A stretch of DNA of 64,000 nt from Pseudomonas sp. ANT_J12 (GCF_008370045.1 NZ_VOBN01000007.1:186001-250000), one strand, 5' to 3'. Numbered from the stretch's first letter, positions 15,124 through 24,486 are shown. Translations and numbers: made by a program. The notes: a model not told the origin generated them from the letters alone.

Positions 15124-15456
15124 TTACTCGGCTTTACAACCGCGGCCAATCAAATCATTGGTGGCGACCCAGTAAACCAGGCCTTCCTCACCTTTTACGT
15201 GAAACGCCAGCATGTCGTTGCTGTACAGCGAACCTTCGGCGCCCGGTTCAAGCTTCAAGCGGTAGACCTGATCGGCCCCGCCGAGGCGCACGTCGACTTC
15301 CCTAAGGCTGTCGTCGGTGTAGCGCCAGAGCACTTTGGCCTGGCTGTCGCAGGTCCAGGTGGTCCAGTTGTCCGCAGGCGCCGAGGTGTTGAACAGGTTG
15401 AAATTGGAGCAACCTGCCAGCAGTGCCAGCGCCATGACGGCGATAAAACCTTTCAT
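15124..15456 (-). CDS. MliC-like lipoprotein (lysozyme inhibitor family)
   Basis: Probable periplasmic or outer-membrane lipoprotein of 110 aa. The start at 15456 (MKGFIAVMALALLAGC) follows GAGGAAC and yields a type II signal with the lipobox LLAGC. The mature part, with WTTWTCDSQAKVLWRYTD, DVRLGGADQVYRLK and a final GRGCKAE, fits the MliC fold with one disulphide between the Cys near the start and the Cys near the end. MliC proteins block C-type lysozyme. Whether this distant member does so is inference. Confidence 0.72.
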   Translation of the reverse strand: MKGFIAVMALALLAGCSNFNLFNTSAPADNWTTWTCDSQAKVLWRYTDDSLREVDVRLGGADQVYRLKLEPGAEGSLYSNDMLAFHVKGEEGLVYWVATNDLIGRGCKAE

Positions 15457-15512
15457 CCATGTTCCTCGACCGACGGCGCACGCCGCCAGCCTTGAGTAAA
15501 GAGTCAGACCCG

Positions 15513-15737
15513 TCAAGGGCAGCCATGTTCCTTGGCCGGGGTCTGTGTCTCGTATTTGTCCAGGCCATCGGGCCCGGAACGCTTGTTGAGCACCGGGTTG
15601 GTTTCGGCCTGCCAGTCGGCCTGGTAACAGCCTCTATCCGCCGGCGCAGACGGCGCGGGGTCCGGCTTGGCTTTCGGGTTACTCCCGCAAGCCGCCAGCG
15701 ACACCGCGACGATCAACAGCGCTATCGTCCTGACCAT
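15513..15737 (-). CDS. Small lipoprotein of unknown function
   Basis: A 74 aa protein starting MVRTIALLIVAVSLAACGSN, a lipoprotein signal with lipobox LAAC. The mature part is short, Pro-rich and contains two Cys (GCYQADWQAE and the terminal HGCP) that could form a disulphide. GGAGTG lies 6 nt before the ATG, which sets the start within a longer open frame. It sits between pgk and the MliC-like gene. No function is suggested. Confidence 0.72.
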   Translation of the reverse strand: MVRTIALLIVAVSLAACGSNPKAKPDPAPSAPADRGCYQADWQAETNPVLNKRSGPDGLDKYETQTPAKEHGCP

Positions 15738-15771
15738 ATCAACACTCCTTTGCCTGGTCATTTGAGTGATC

Positions 15772-16935
15772 TCAGGCCTTGGCCCGGCTTTCCAGGACTT
15801 CAACCGCCGGCAGTACTTTGCCTTCGACGAACTCAAGGAACGCGCCGCCGCCGGTAGAAATGTAGGAGATCTGATCGGCAACGCCATATTTATCGATGGC
15901 CGCCAGGGTGTCGCCACCGCCGGCAATGGAGAACGCCGAGCTGTCCGCGATGGCCTGGGCCAGGACTTTGGTGCCGTTGCCGAACTGGTCGAATTCGAAC
16001 ACGCCCACCGGGCCGTTCCACAGGATGGTCTTGGACGACTTCAGCAACTCGGCGAAATTCGCCGCGGTCTGTGGGCCGATGTCCAGGATCATGTCGTCGG
16101 CGGCTACGTCGGCAATCAGCTTGACGGTAGCGGTGGCGCTTTCCGCGAATTCCTTGGCAACCACGACGTCCACCGGCAGCGGCACGCTGACTTTGGCGGC
16201 GATGGCGCGGGCGGTGTCCAGCAGGTCCGGTTCGTACAGGGATTTGCCGACCGGGTGACCGGCGGCGGCCAGGAAGGTGTTGGCAATGCCGCCGCCGACG
16301 ATCAGCTGGTTGCAGATCTGGCTCAGGCTGTTGAGCACGTCGAGTTTGGTCGAGACCTTGGAGCCGGCCACGATGGCAGCCATTGGCTGGGCCGGGGCGC
16401 CGAGGGCTTTGCCCAGTGCGTCCAGTTCAGCAGCCAGCAGCGGGCCGGCGGCGGCGACTTTGGCGAACTTGGCCACGCCGTGGGTCGAACCCTCGGCGCG
16501 GTGAGCGGTGCCGAAGGCGTCCATCACGAACACGTCGCACAGGGCGGCGTATTGCTGGGCCAGTTCGTCAGCGTTCTTTTTCTCGCCTTTGTTGAAGCGC
16601 ACGTTTTCGAACAGCACGATGTCGCCGGCCTTGACGTCAACGCCGCCCAGGTAATCGGCCACCAGCGGCACGTCGCGGCCCAGGGCCTTGCTCAGGTAGT
16701 CGGCGACGGGCTTGAGGCTGTTCTCGGCCGAGAACTCGCCTTCGGTCGGACGGCCAAGGTGCGAGCAGACCATCACGGCCGCGCCTTTTTCCAGGGCCAG
16801 CTTGATGGTCGGCAGCGAAGCCAGGATACGCGCATCGCTGGTGACAACACCGTCCTTGACTGGGACGTTGAGGTCTTCGCGGATCAGTACGCGCTTACCT
16901 TGCAGATCGAGGTCGGTCATCTTCAACACGGTCAT
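15772..16935 (-). CDS. pgk: Phosphoglycerate kinase
   Basis: Cytosolic glycolytic and gluconeogenic kinase converting 1,3-bisphosphoglycerate and ADP into 3-phosphoglycerate and ATP. The 387 aa protein shows KRVLIREDLNVPVKDG (substrate-binding Arg and Asp), MVCSHLGRPTEG, VVAGSKVSTKLDVL and the nucleotide-binding end AIAGGGDTLAAIDKYG with STGGGAFLEFVEG. The start at 16935 (MTVLKMTDLDLQGK) is preceded by AGGAA. It follows epd by 17 nt, so both are probably in one transcript. Confidence 0.96.
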   Translation of the reverse strand: MTVLKMTDLDLQGKRVLIREDLNVPVKDGVVTSDARILASLPTIKLALEKGAAVMVCSHLGRPTEGEFSAENSLKPVADYLSKALGRDVPLVADYLGGVDVKAGDIVLFENVRFNKGEKKNADELAQQYAALCDVFVMDAFGTAHRAEGSTHGVAKFAKVAAAGPLLAAELDALGKALGAPAQPMAAIVAGSKVSTKLDVLNSLSQICNQLIVGGGIANTFLAAAGHPVGKSLYEPDLLDTARAIAAKVSVPLPVDVVVAKEFAESATATVKLIADVAADDMILDIGPQTAANFAELLKSSKTILWNGPVGVFEFDQFGNGTKVLAQAIADSSAFSIAGGGDTLAAIDKYGVADQISYISTGGGAFLEFVEGKVLPAVEVLESRAKA

Positions 16936-16952
16936 GGGTCGCAATTCCTGAG

Positions 16953-18017
16953 TTACTGTTTTTGAGTGACAGAAAGTGGAGCAGCTATGTGCAGATAGTG
17001 TTCTGCAACGTCCAGCATTCGGTTGGCAAACCCCCATTCGTTGTCGAACCAGGCCAGGATGTTCACCAGCCGTGGGCCGGAAACGCGGGTCTGACTGGCA
17101 TCGACGATGGCCGAATGTGGGTCGTGATTGAAATCACAGCTTGCGTGGGGAAGCTCGGTGTAAGCCAGCAGACCTTTGAGCGGGCCACTGGTGGCGGCTT
17201 CGCGCAGGATCCGGTTGACCTCCACGGCGTCAGTGTCGCTGACGGTTTGCATCGTAATGTCGAGACACGACACGTTCACCGTCGGCACGCGTACGGCTTT
17301 GGCCTGAATTCGCCCGGCAAGTTCCGGCAGCAGGCGTTCGATGCCGCGCGCCAGACCAGTGGACACCGGGATCACCGACTGGAACGCCGAACGGGTGCGG
17401 CGCAGGTCTTCATGATGATAGGCGTCGATCACCGGCTGGTCGTTCATCGCCGAGTGGATGGTGGTGATCGACACGTATTCCAGACCAATGGCCTGGTCCA
17501 GCAGACGCAACAGCGGCACGCCGCAGTTGGTGGTGCAGGACGCGTTGGACACCAGCAGCTCGTCGCCGGTCAGGCAATCCTGGTTCACGCCGTAGACGAT
17601 GGTGGCGTCGACATCCGCCTCGCTGGCCATCGGCTGGGAAAACAGCACGCGGGGAGCGCCGGCGTCGAGGAAGCGCTGGCCATCGGTGCGGGTGTGGTAA
17701 GCGCCGGAGCACTCCAGCACCAGATCGACGCCCAACGACGCCCAATCGATGCCTTCGGGGGTAGCACTGCGCAGGACCTTCACGCAGTTGCCATTAATAT
17801 GCAGACAATCGTCCTCCACCCGCACTTCGCCGGGGAAACGCCCGTGAGTGGAGTCGAAGCGTGTCAGGTATTCGATGCTGGCCATGTCTGCCAGATCGTT
17901 GATCGCGACAATTTCAAACCCGGCCTTCTCGCCTCGCTCAAACAACGCACGCAAGACGCAACGACCAATCCGGCCGTAGCCGTTGAGTGCAACTTTGTAG
18001 GGATGCGGTTGGGGCAT
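16953..18017 (-). CDS. epd: Erythrose-4-phosphate dehydrogenase
   Basis: NAD-dependent dehydrogenase oxidising erythrose-4-phosphate to 4-phosphoerythronate, the first step towards pyridoxal phosphate. The 354 aa protein has the GapDH-type VALNGYGRIGRCVLRAL nucleotide motif, the catalytic Cys in SNASCTTNC and the end WFDNEWGFANRMLDVAEHYL. It is assigned as epd rather than gap by its E4PDH-like features (RFDSTHGRFPGEV, HSAMNDQPVIDAYHHEDLRR) and by its place between tktA and pgk. The two enzymes are close relatives, so some substrate overlap is possible. Confidence 0.9.
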   Translation of the reverse strand: MPQPHPYKVALNGYGRIGRCVLRALFERGEKAGFEIVAINDLADMASIEYLTRFDSTHGRFPGEVRVEDDCLHINGNCVKVLRSATPEGIDWASLGVDLVLECSGAYHTRTDGQRFLDAGAPRVLFSQPMASEADVDATIVYGVNQDCLTGDELLVSNASCTTNCGVPLLRLLDQAIGLEYVSITTIHSAMNDQPVIDAYHHEDLRRTRSAFQSVIPVSTGLARGIERLLPELAGRIQAKAVRVPTVNVSCLDITMQTVSDTDAVEVNRILREAATSGPLKGLLAYTELPHASCDFNHDPHSAIVDASQTRVSGPRLVNILAWFDNEWGFANRMLDVAEHYLHIAAPLSVTQKQ

Positions 18018-18065
18018 GGGGTTCTCGATTACCGTGGTGAATCCGTGGTTGCAGTGCTGGCAGGG

Positions 18066-18168
18066 CCGACGCCTTCGCGGGCAAGCCTCGCTCCTACAGG
18101 TTTTCGGTTGTCATGAAAAACAACACGATCCCTTGTAGGAGCGAGGCTTGCCCGCGAAGAGGCCAGCC
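18066..18168. repeat. REP pair, family R2
   Basis: GCGGGCAAGCCTCGCTCCTAC faces GTAGGAGCGAGGCTTGCCCGC between tktA and epd, with a short spacer. It may form a stem-loop in the polycistronic transcript. Confidence 0.85.
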
Positions 18169-18189
18169 CGGACAACGCAACCTTCGGAC

Positions 18190-20187
18190 TTAGTCTTCCA
18201 GCAGCTCTTCAGCCTGACCCAGGATGTTTTCCAGGGTGAAACCGAATTCTTCGAACAAGGCTGGCGCAGGCGCCGACTCGCCGAAGGTGGTCATGCCGAT
18301 GACACGACCTTCCAGGCCCACGTACTTGTACCAGTAGTCCGCGTGAGCGGCCTCGATGGCGATACGCGCACTGACCTGCAACGGCAGAACGGCTTGCTTG
18401 TAGCCAGCGTCCTGAGCGTCGAACACGCTGGTGCACGGCATCGAAACGACGCGTACCTTGCGGCCTTGCTCGGTCAGTTTGTCGTAAGCCTGAACCGCCA
18501 GGCCCACTTCCGAACCGGTGGAGATCAGGATCAGCTCAGGCTCGCCTGCGCAGTCCTTCAACACGTAACCGCCACGGGCGATGTCGGCGATCTGGCCGGC
18601 ATCACGCTCCTGGTGCTGCAGGTTCTGACGCGAGAAGATCAGCGCCGAAGGGCCGTCCTTGCGCTCGATGGCCAGCTTCCAGCAAACAGCCGATTCAACG
18701 GCATCGGCTGGACGCCAGGTGTCGAGGTTCGGGGTGCTGCGCAAGCTGGTCAGTTGCTCGATCGGCTGGTGAGTCGGGCCGTCTTCGCCCAGACCGATGG
18801 AGTCGTGGGTGTAGACGAACACCACGCGTTTCTTCATCAGCGAGGCCATGCGCACCGCGTTGCGCGCATATTCCATGAACATCAGGAAGGTCGCGCCGTA
18901 AGGCACCAGGCCACCGTGCAGGGACACGCCGTTCATGATCGCGCTCATGCCGAACTCGCGAACGCCGTAGTACATGTAGTTGCCGCTGGCGTCTTCAGCC
19001 GACACACCTTTGCAACCTTTCCACAGGGTCAGGTTGGAACCGGCCAGGTCAGCGGAGCCGCCGAGCAGTTCAGGCAGCAGCGGGCCGTAGGCATTCAGGG
19101 CGTTCTGGCTGGCTTTACGGCTGGCGATGGTTTCGCCCTTGGCCGCGACTTCAGCGATGTAAGCCGAGGCTTTTTCCGCGAAATCGGCTGGCAGTTCACC
19201 GCTGAGGCGACGCACCAGTTCGTTGGCTTCGGTCGGGAACGCGGCGGAGTAAGCGGCGAAACGCTGGTCCCACTCGGCTTCGGCAGCGCGGCCTTTTTCC
19301 TTGGCGTCCCACTCGGCATAGATGTCAGCCGGGATTTCGAACGGGCCGTGGTTCCAGTTCAGCGCCTTGCGGGTCAGGGCGATTTCCGCGTCACCCAGTG
19401 GGGCGCCGTGGCAGTCTTCCTTGCCTTGCTTGTTCGGCGAACCGAAACCGATGGTGGTCTTGCAGCAGATCAGGGTCGGCAGCTCGCTTTTGCGCGCGGT
19501 CTCGATCGCAATCTTGATTTCTTCCGGGTCGTGACCGTCGACGTTGCGGATCACTTGCCAGTTGTAGGCTTCGAAACGCTTCGGCGTGTCGTCGGTGAAC
19601 CAGCCTTCGACTTCGCCATCGATAGAGATGCCGTTGTCATCGTAGAAGGCGATCAGTTTGCCCAGGCCCAAGGTACCCGCCAGGGAGCCGACTTCGTGGG
19701 AAATGCCTTCCATCATGCAGCCATCACCCAGGAACACGTAGGTGTGGTGGTCGACGATGTTGTGGCCAGGACGGTTGAACTGCGCCGCCAGGACTTTTTC
19801 CGCCAGGGCGAAACCCACGGCGTTGGCCAGGCCTTGGCCCAGTGGACCGGTGGTGGTTTCAACGCCTGGGGTGTAACCGAATTCCGGGTGACCCGGGGTG
19901 CGGCTGTGCAGTTGGCGGAACTGCTTGAGGTCTTCGATCGACAGGTCGTAGCCGGTCAGGTGCAGCAGCGAGTAGATCAGCATCGAGCCGTGGCCGTTGG
20001 ACAGCACGAAGCGGTCACGGTCGGCGAACGATGGATTGCTTGGGTTGTGCTTGAGGTAGTCACGCCACAGCACTTCGGCGATATCCGCCATACCCATAGG
20101 GGCACCCGGATGGCCGCTGTTGGCTTTTTGCACGGCATCCATGCTGAGGGCACGAATGGCGTTGGCACGCTCACGACGGCTTGGCAT
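18190..20187 (-). CDS. tktA: Transketolase
   Basis: Thiamine diphosphate enzyme of the pentose phosphate pathway that moves two-carbon units between sugars and supplies erythrose-4-phosphate. The 665 aa protein has the diphosphate-binding segment FLGDGCMMEGISHE, the LSNGHGSMLIYSLLHLTGYD start region and the transketolase motif GEDGPTHQPIEQL. The start at 20187 (MPSRRERANAIRALSMDAVQ) is set by AGGAG, although the frame is open further upstream. It heads the leftward run tktA-epd-pgk. Confidence 0.96.
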   Translation of the reverse strand: MPSRRERANAIRALSMDAVQKANSGHPGAPMGMADIAEVLWRDYLKHNPSNPSFADRDRFVLSNGHGSMLIYSLLHLTGYDLSIEDLKQFRQLHSRTPGHPEFGYTPGVETTTGPLGQGLANAVGFALAEKVLAAQFNRPGHNIVDHHTYVFLGDGCMMEGISHEVGSLAGTLGLGKLIAFYDDNGISIDGEVEGWFTDDTPKRFEAYNWQVIRNVDGHDPEEIKIAIETARKSELPTLICCKTTIGFGSPNKQGKEDCHGAPLGDAEIALTRKALNWNHGPFEIPADIYAEWDAKEKGRAAEAEWDQRFAAYSAAFPTEANELVRRLSGELPADFAEKASAYIAEVAAKGETIASRKASQNALNAYGPLLPELLGGSADLAGSNLTLWKGCKGVSAEDASGNYMYYGVREFGMSAIMNGVSLHGGLVPYGATFLMFMEYARNAVRMASLMKKRVVFVYTHDSIGLGEDGPTHQPIEQLTSLRSTPNLDTWRPADAVESAVCWKLAIERKDGPSALIFSRQNLQHQERDAGQIADIARGGYVLKDCAGEPELILISTGSEVGLAVQAYDKLTEQGRKVRVVSMPCTSVFDAQDAGYKQAVLPLQVSARIAIEAAHADYWYKYVGLEGRVIGMTTFGESAPAPALFEEFGFTLENILGQAEELLED

Positions 20188-20379
20188 CGCTGATCTCCTA
20201 GGGTTTGAATAAAACGAAACGGAAAAAAGGCGAGCATTTTCCCTCACCCACCCGCCTCGGGGCAATGACAGATAGTCATCTAGAGACGTTTTTCCAATGG
20301 ATAACGACGGTTTCGGCGGGTGAAACCTTTCTGCTATTCGTTTGTAGAGACAACAGCGCCTTGAGAAGTGCCATCTATC

Positions 20380-20409
20380 GAGCAATATCAAAACTTTTTG
20401 ATATTGCTC
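20380..20409. promoter_or_regulatory. Perfect 14-bp palindrome, putative ArsR-type operator
   Basis: GAGCAATATCAAAA (20380-20393), CT, then TTTTGATATTGCTC (20396-20409). It lies 38 nt before the ArsR-methyltransferase start, at about promoter position, and is the only such site seen in the window. The long AT-centred dyad suits an ArsR-family dimer. I infer autoregulation and control of metK, with tktA on the divergent side as a possible further target. Confidence 0.7.
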
Positions 20410-20447
20410 TTGCGAGGCTTTCTGACCATCACTAGACTGCTGGCCCT

Positions 20448-21443
20448 ATGAATCTACGCGTGCCTTCCATTCAACATGACGATTGCGATGAGCTGGCGGC
20501 CTTGTGCAAGGCCGGTGGCGATCCTCTACGCCTGAATGTATTGCGCGCGCTGGCCAACGATTCGTTTGGCGTACTGGAACTGGCGCAGATCTTCGGCATC
20601 GGTCAATCCGGCATGAGTCACCACCTCAAGGTCCTGGCCCAGGCCGACCTGGTGGCGACCCGCCGTGAAGGCAACGCGATTTTCTACCGTCGCGCCCTGC
20701 CCCACACCGACTTGCTGGGCGGCAAGCTGCACGCAGCCTTGCTGGACGAAGTGGACAACCTGACCCTGCCGGCCGATGTGCAATCGCGGATCGCTCAGGT
20801 ACACGGGCAACGGGCGGCGGCCAGCCAGGACTTTTTCTCACGGGTGGCGGAGAAGTTTCGCGCCCAGCAAGACCTGATCGCCGGCCTGGCGCAGTACCGC
20901 GAAAGCGTGGTGGCGCTGCTCGACAAGCTGAGCTTCAGCGAAGGCGCCACGGCGATTGAAGTCGGCCCCGGCGATGGCGGTTTCCTGCCGGAACTGGCGC
21001 GCCGCTTCACCCAGGTCACGGCGCTGGACAACAGCCCGGCGATGCTCGAACTGGCGCGCCAGGTCTGTGAACGTGAACGGCTGACTAACGTCAGCCTGCA
21101 ATTGGCCGATGCATTGAATGGCGTAAGCCTGACCGCCGATTGCGTTGTACTGAACATGGTGCTGCACCATTTCGCCGCACCGGCCGAAGCGCTCAAGCAC
21201 ATGGCCGGCTTGCTGCAACCAGGCGGTAGCCTGTTAGTGACAGAGTTATGTAGCCACAACCAGAGTTGGGCCAGGGAGGCCTGCGGTGATCTATGGTTGG
21301 GGTTTGAACAGGACGATCTGGCCCGTTGGGCCACCGCTGCGGGACTCGTTCCCGGGGAAAGCCTCTATGTAGGCTTACGTAATGGTTTCCAGATTCAGGT
21401 CCGCCATTTTCAGCGGCCGGCTGGCGACACTCACCATCGGTAA
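20448..21443 (+). CDS. ArsR-family regulator fused to a SAM-dependent methyltransferase domain
   Basis: A 331 aa two-domain protein. Residues about 10-95 form an ArsR winged helix (GDPLRLNVLRALANDSFGVL, then LAQIFGIGQSGMSHHLKVLA). Residues about 140-310 form a class I methyltransferase with EVGPGDGGFLPELARRF (SAM motif I), a VTALDNSPAML motif and the VVLNMVLHHFAAPAEAL stretch. It sits 18 nt before metK in the same direction. A SAM- or SAH-sensing role is inferred from this placement and resembles the SahR type of methionine-cycle control described in proteobacteria; the methyltransferase domain may be only a sensor. Confidence 0.85.
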   Translation: MNLRVPSIQHDDCDELAALCKAGGDPLRLNVLRALANDSFGVLELAQIFGIGQSGMSHHLKVLAQADLVATRREGNAIFYRRALPHTDLLGGKLHAALLDEVDNLTLPADVQSRIAQVHGQRAAASQDFFSRVAEKFRAQQDLIAGLAQYRESVVALLDKLSFSEGATAIEVGPGDGGFLPELARRFTQVTALDNSPAMLELARQVCERERLTNVSLQLADALNGVSLTADCVVLNMVLHHFAAPAEALKHMAGLLQPGGSLLVTELCSHNQSWAREACGDLWLGFEQDDLARWATAAGLVPGESLYVGLRNGFQIQVRHFQRPAGDTHHR

Positions 21444-21461
21444 ATTCAGGAAAACATCGAG

Positions 21462-22652
21462 ATGAGCGAATACTCCCTCTTCACCTCCGAGTCCGTGTCT
21501 GAAGGGCATCCGGACAAAATCGCCGACCAGATTTCCGATGCGGTGCTGGACGCCATCATTGCTGAAGACAAGTTCGCCCGTGTGGCGTGCGAGACGCTGG
21601 TCAAGACCGGCGTGGCAATCATCGCAGGTGAAGTCACCACGTCGGCCTGGGTCGATCTCGAAGAGATCGTGCGTAACGTCATTCTGGACATCGGCTACAA
21701 CAGCTCCGATGTCGGCTTCGACGGTGCCACTTGCGGCGTGATGAACATCATCGGCAAGCAGTCCCCTGACATCAACCAGGGTGTCGACCGTGCCAAGCCT
21801 GAAGATCAGGGCGCCGGCGACCAGGGCCTGATGTTCGGCTACGCGAGCAACGAAACCGACGTGCTGATGCCAGCACCGATCACCTTCTCGCACCAGCTCG
21901 TGCAACGGCAAGCCGAAGCCCGTAAATCCGGCCTGCTGCCTTGGCTGCGCCCGGACGCCAAGTCGCAAGTGACTTGCCGTTACGAAGGCGGCAAGGTGGT
22001 CGGGATCGACGCCGTTGTTCTGTCGACCCAGCACAACCCTGAAGTGTCGTACAAAGACCTGCGCGAAGGCGTGATGGAGCTGATCGTCAAGCACGTGCTG
22101 CCTGCCGAGTTGCTGACCAAGGACACCCAGTTCCACATCAACCCGACTGGCCAGTTCATCATCGGCGGCCCGGTTGGCGACTGCGGTCTGACCGGTCGCA
22201 AGATCATCGTCGACAGCTACGGCGGCATGGCCCGTCACGGCGGCGGCGCGTTCTCCGGTAAAGATCCATCGAAGGTTGACCGTTCGGCGGCTTATGCCGG
22301 TCGTTACGTGGCCAAGAACATCGTCGCGGCCGGCCTGGCCGAGCGTTGCGAGATCCAGGTTTCCTACGCGATCGGTGTTGCCCAGCCGACTTCGATCTCG
22401 TTGAACACCTTCGGCACCGGCAAAATCAGCGACGACAAAATCGTCAAACTGGTTCGCGAAGTGTTCGACCTGCGTCCATACGCCATCACCACCATGCTCG
22501 ACCTGCTGCACCCGATGTACCAGGAAACCGCTGCGTACGGCCACTTCGGTCGCACCCCGGAAACCAAGACCGTGGGCGAAGACACCTTCACCACGTTCAC
22601 CTGGGAAAAGACCGACCGCGCCGATTCGTTGCGCGCTGCTGCCGGCCTGTAA
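21462..22652 (+). CDS. metK: S-adenosylmethionine synthetase
   Basis: Makes S-adenosylmethionine from methionine and ATP in the cytosol. The 396 aa protein contains SVSEGHPDKIADQISDAVLD (ATP-binding His and Asp), GAGDQGLMFGYA and the loop GGGAFSGKDPSKVDRSAAYA. An AGGAAAA sequence precedes the ATG. It follows the ArsR-methyltransferase gene by 18 nt and ends at a strong terminator, which indicates a two-gene unit under the palindrome upstream. Confidence 0.97.
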   Translation: MSEYSLFTSESVSEGHPDKIADQISDAVLDAIIAEDKFARVACETLVKTGVAIIAGEVTTSAWVDLEEIVRNVILDIGYNSSDVGFDGATCGVMNIIGKQSPDINQGVDRAKPEDQGAGDQGLMFGYASNETDVLMPAPITFSHQLVQRQAEARKSGLLPWLRPDAKSQVTCRYEGGKVVGIDAVVLSTQHNPEVSYKDLREGVMELIVKHVLPAELLTKDTQFHINPTGQFIIGGPVGDCGLTGRKIIVDSYGGMARHGGGAFSGKDPSKVDRSAAYAGRYVAKNIVAAGLAERCEIQVSYAIGVAQPTSISLNTFGTGKISDDKIVKLVREVFDLRPYAITTMLDLLHPMYQETAAYGHFGRTPETKTVGEDTFTTFTWEKTDRADSLRAAAGL

Positions 22653-22669
22653 GACTTCCCCGGCGGTAC

Positions 22670-22709
22670 CCAAAGCCCCGCACGGTTCGCGCCGTGCGGG
22701 GCTTTTTCA
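22670..22709 (+). terminator. Rho-independent terminator of metK
   Basis: AAAGCCCCGCACGG and CCGTGCGGGGCTTTTT pair across a short TTCGCG loop, with a run of T after it, about 20 nt past the metK stop. Confidence 0.92.
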
Positions 22710-22812
22710 TGCTGGAAAATCTGTCCTCGAAACACCCCGAAAAACACCCCGCTTTTACAACACTCATGACCGACTAATCTTCCAGACATCCCAACGAGCA
22801 AGGACGCTCTCG

Positions 22813-24486
22813 ATGCTCCCCAGCCTGCGCCTGTTTTTCGCCCTCCTGCTGACATCCCTGACCGCCAGCGCCGCCGATTGCCCCGACTGGGCACCCGCGC
22901 GTGCCCAAGCCGAAATCACCACCCTGCAACAGCAACTCGACCGTTGGGACGACAGCTACCACCGCAAGGGCCAATCCCTGATCGGCGACGAACTCTACGA
23001 CCAGTCCCGAGCCCGGCTGACGCAATGGCGCACCTGTTTAAACCTCGCCCCTGCCCCTGAACCGCTGCGAACGACGGGCGGCAAGGTGCCTCACCCCATC
23101 GTCCACACGGGGTTGGAAAAACTCCACGACGGACCCGCCGTCGAACACTGGCTGCGCGATCGCAAGGATGTCTGGATTCAGCCAAAGGTCGATGGCGTGG
23201 CGGTATCGCTGATCTACAGCAAAGGCCTGCTGCAACAGGCGATCAGTCGCGGCGACGGCATGAACGGCCAGGACTGGACCGCCTCCGCACGCCAGATCGC
23301 CGGCATCCCCCAGCAACTGAAGCAACCAATGGACGTCCTCGTGCAAGGCGAACTCTACTGGCGCCTGACCGATCACATACAAGCCGAAGCCGGCAGCCTC
23401 AACGCCCGCGCCAGCGTGGCCGGGTTGATGGCGCGCAAGTCGCTGAGCGCGGAGCAGGCTGCCGGGATCGGGTTGTTTGTCTGGGATTGGCCGCAAGGTC
23501 CGGAAAGCTGGCCTGCCCGGGTCACCGCTTTGGATAGGCTGGGATTCCCGGCCACCGGCGTCTACAGCCAATCGATCAACACCTTTGCCGATGCAGACCG
23601 CTGGCGCGATCACTGGTATCGCTCGCCCCTGCCTTTCGCCAGCGACGGCGTCGTCCTGCGCCAGGATTCACGTCCACCCGCCGAACGCTGGCAGGCCCGG
23701 CCACCTTACTGGAGCGTCGCCTGGAAATACCCCTTCGCCCAGGCATTGGCCGAGGTGCGCAAGGTGCATTTCAAGATCGGCCGGACCGGGCGGATCACCC
23801 CGGTACTGGAGCTGTCGCCGGTAAAGCTCGATGACCGGCAGATCAAACGAGTGAGCGTCAGCTCCATGCAACGCTGGGAGCAATTGGACATTCGCCCCGG
23901 TGATCAGGTTGCCATCAGCCTCGCGGGCCTGACCATTCCCAGGCTCGATGACGTCGTGCTGCGCAGCGCCGAGCGCGCGGAAGTGAATGCACCGCTGGCG
24001 GCTGACTTTCATCCGCTGAGCTGCTGGCAGCCAACGCCGGGCTGCGAAAGCCAATTTCTCGCCCGTCTGACCTGGCTAAGCGGCAAGCAAGGGCTGGCCT
24101 TGCCGCATGTCGGGCCGGGCACCTGGGAGAAACTTCTCGAAACAGGCCGCCTCAACAGCCTGCTGGATTGGTTGACCCTCGATGCCCAAGAGCTTGCTAA
24201 CATTGCCGGCTTCGGCGAGCGCAGCAGCGCTCGTCTTTTAAACAGTTTTGAAAGTGCCCGGCAGCGTCCGTTTGCTCGCTGGCTCAAAGCCCTTGGCTTG
24301 CCGCCGACGGGTCAGGCGAAGCTTGCCGATTCATGGCAGACCCTGGCGCAACGCAGCCACGAACAGTGGCAGGCCGAAGCCGGCATCGGCCCGGGACGCG
24401 CAGCGCAATTGAGCGCGTTTTTTCGCGACCCGCAGGTCCTGGCCTTGAGTGAAACATTACGTATGGCGGGGATTGACGGTTTTTAG
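22813..24486 (+). CDS. ligB: NAD-dependent DNA ligase LigB with an N-terminal signal-like segment
   Basis: A LigB-type NAD-dependent DNA ligase of 557 aa. The adenylation Lys is in WIQPKVDGVAVSLIY (K-x-D-G), followed by DVLVQGELYWR and the SDGVVLR motif; an OB region (IGRTGRITPVLELSPV) and helix-hairpin-helix segments (LANIAGFGERSSARLL, GIGPGRAAQLSAFF) follow. The classical LigA BRCT end is absent, as in LigB. The first 20 residues look like a Sec signal ending TASAADC, and the N-terminal CPDWAPARAQ resembles the E. coli LigB start as I recall it. Its cellular role is unclear. Confidence 0.9.
   Translation: MLPSLRLFFALLLTSLTASAADCPDWAPARAQAEITTLQQQLDRWDDSYHRKGQSLIGDELYDQSRARLTQWRTCLNLAPAPEPLRTTGGKVPHPIVHTGLEKLHDGPAVEHWLRDRKDVWIQPKVDGVAVSLIYSKGLLQQAISRGDGMNGQDWTASARQIAGIPQQLKQPMDVLVQGELYWRLTDHIQAEAGSLNARASVAGLMARKSLSAEQAAGIGLFVWDWPQGPESWPARVTALDRLGFPATGVYSQSINTFADADRWRDHWYRSPLPFASDGVVLRQDSRPPAERWQARPPYWSVAWKYPFAQALAEVRKVHFKIGRTGRITPVLELSPVKLDDRQIKRVSVSSMQRWEQLDIRPGDQVAISLAGLTIPRLDDVVLRSAERAEVNAPLAADFHPLSCWQPTPGCESQFLARLTWLSGKQGLALPHVGPGTWEKLLETGRLNSLLDWLTLDAQELANIAGFGERSSARLLNSFESARQRPFARWLKALGLPPTGQAKLADSWQTLAQRSHEQWQAEAGIGPGRAAQLSAFFRDPQVLALSETLRMAGIDGF

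Noticed and set aside
18148..20193. A 681-codon plus-strand frame opposite tktA
   Set aside because: Antisense shadow of a well-conserved transketolase gene.
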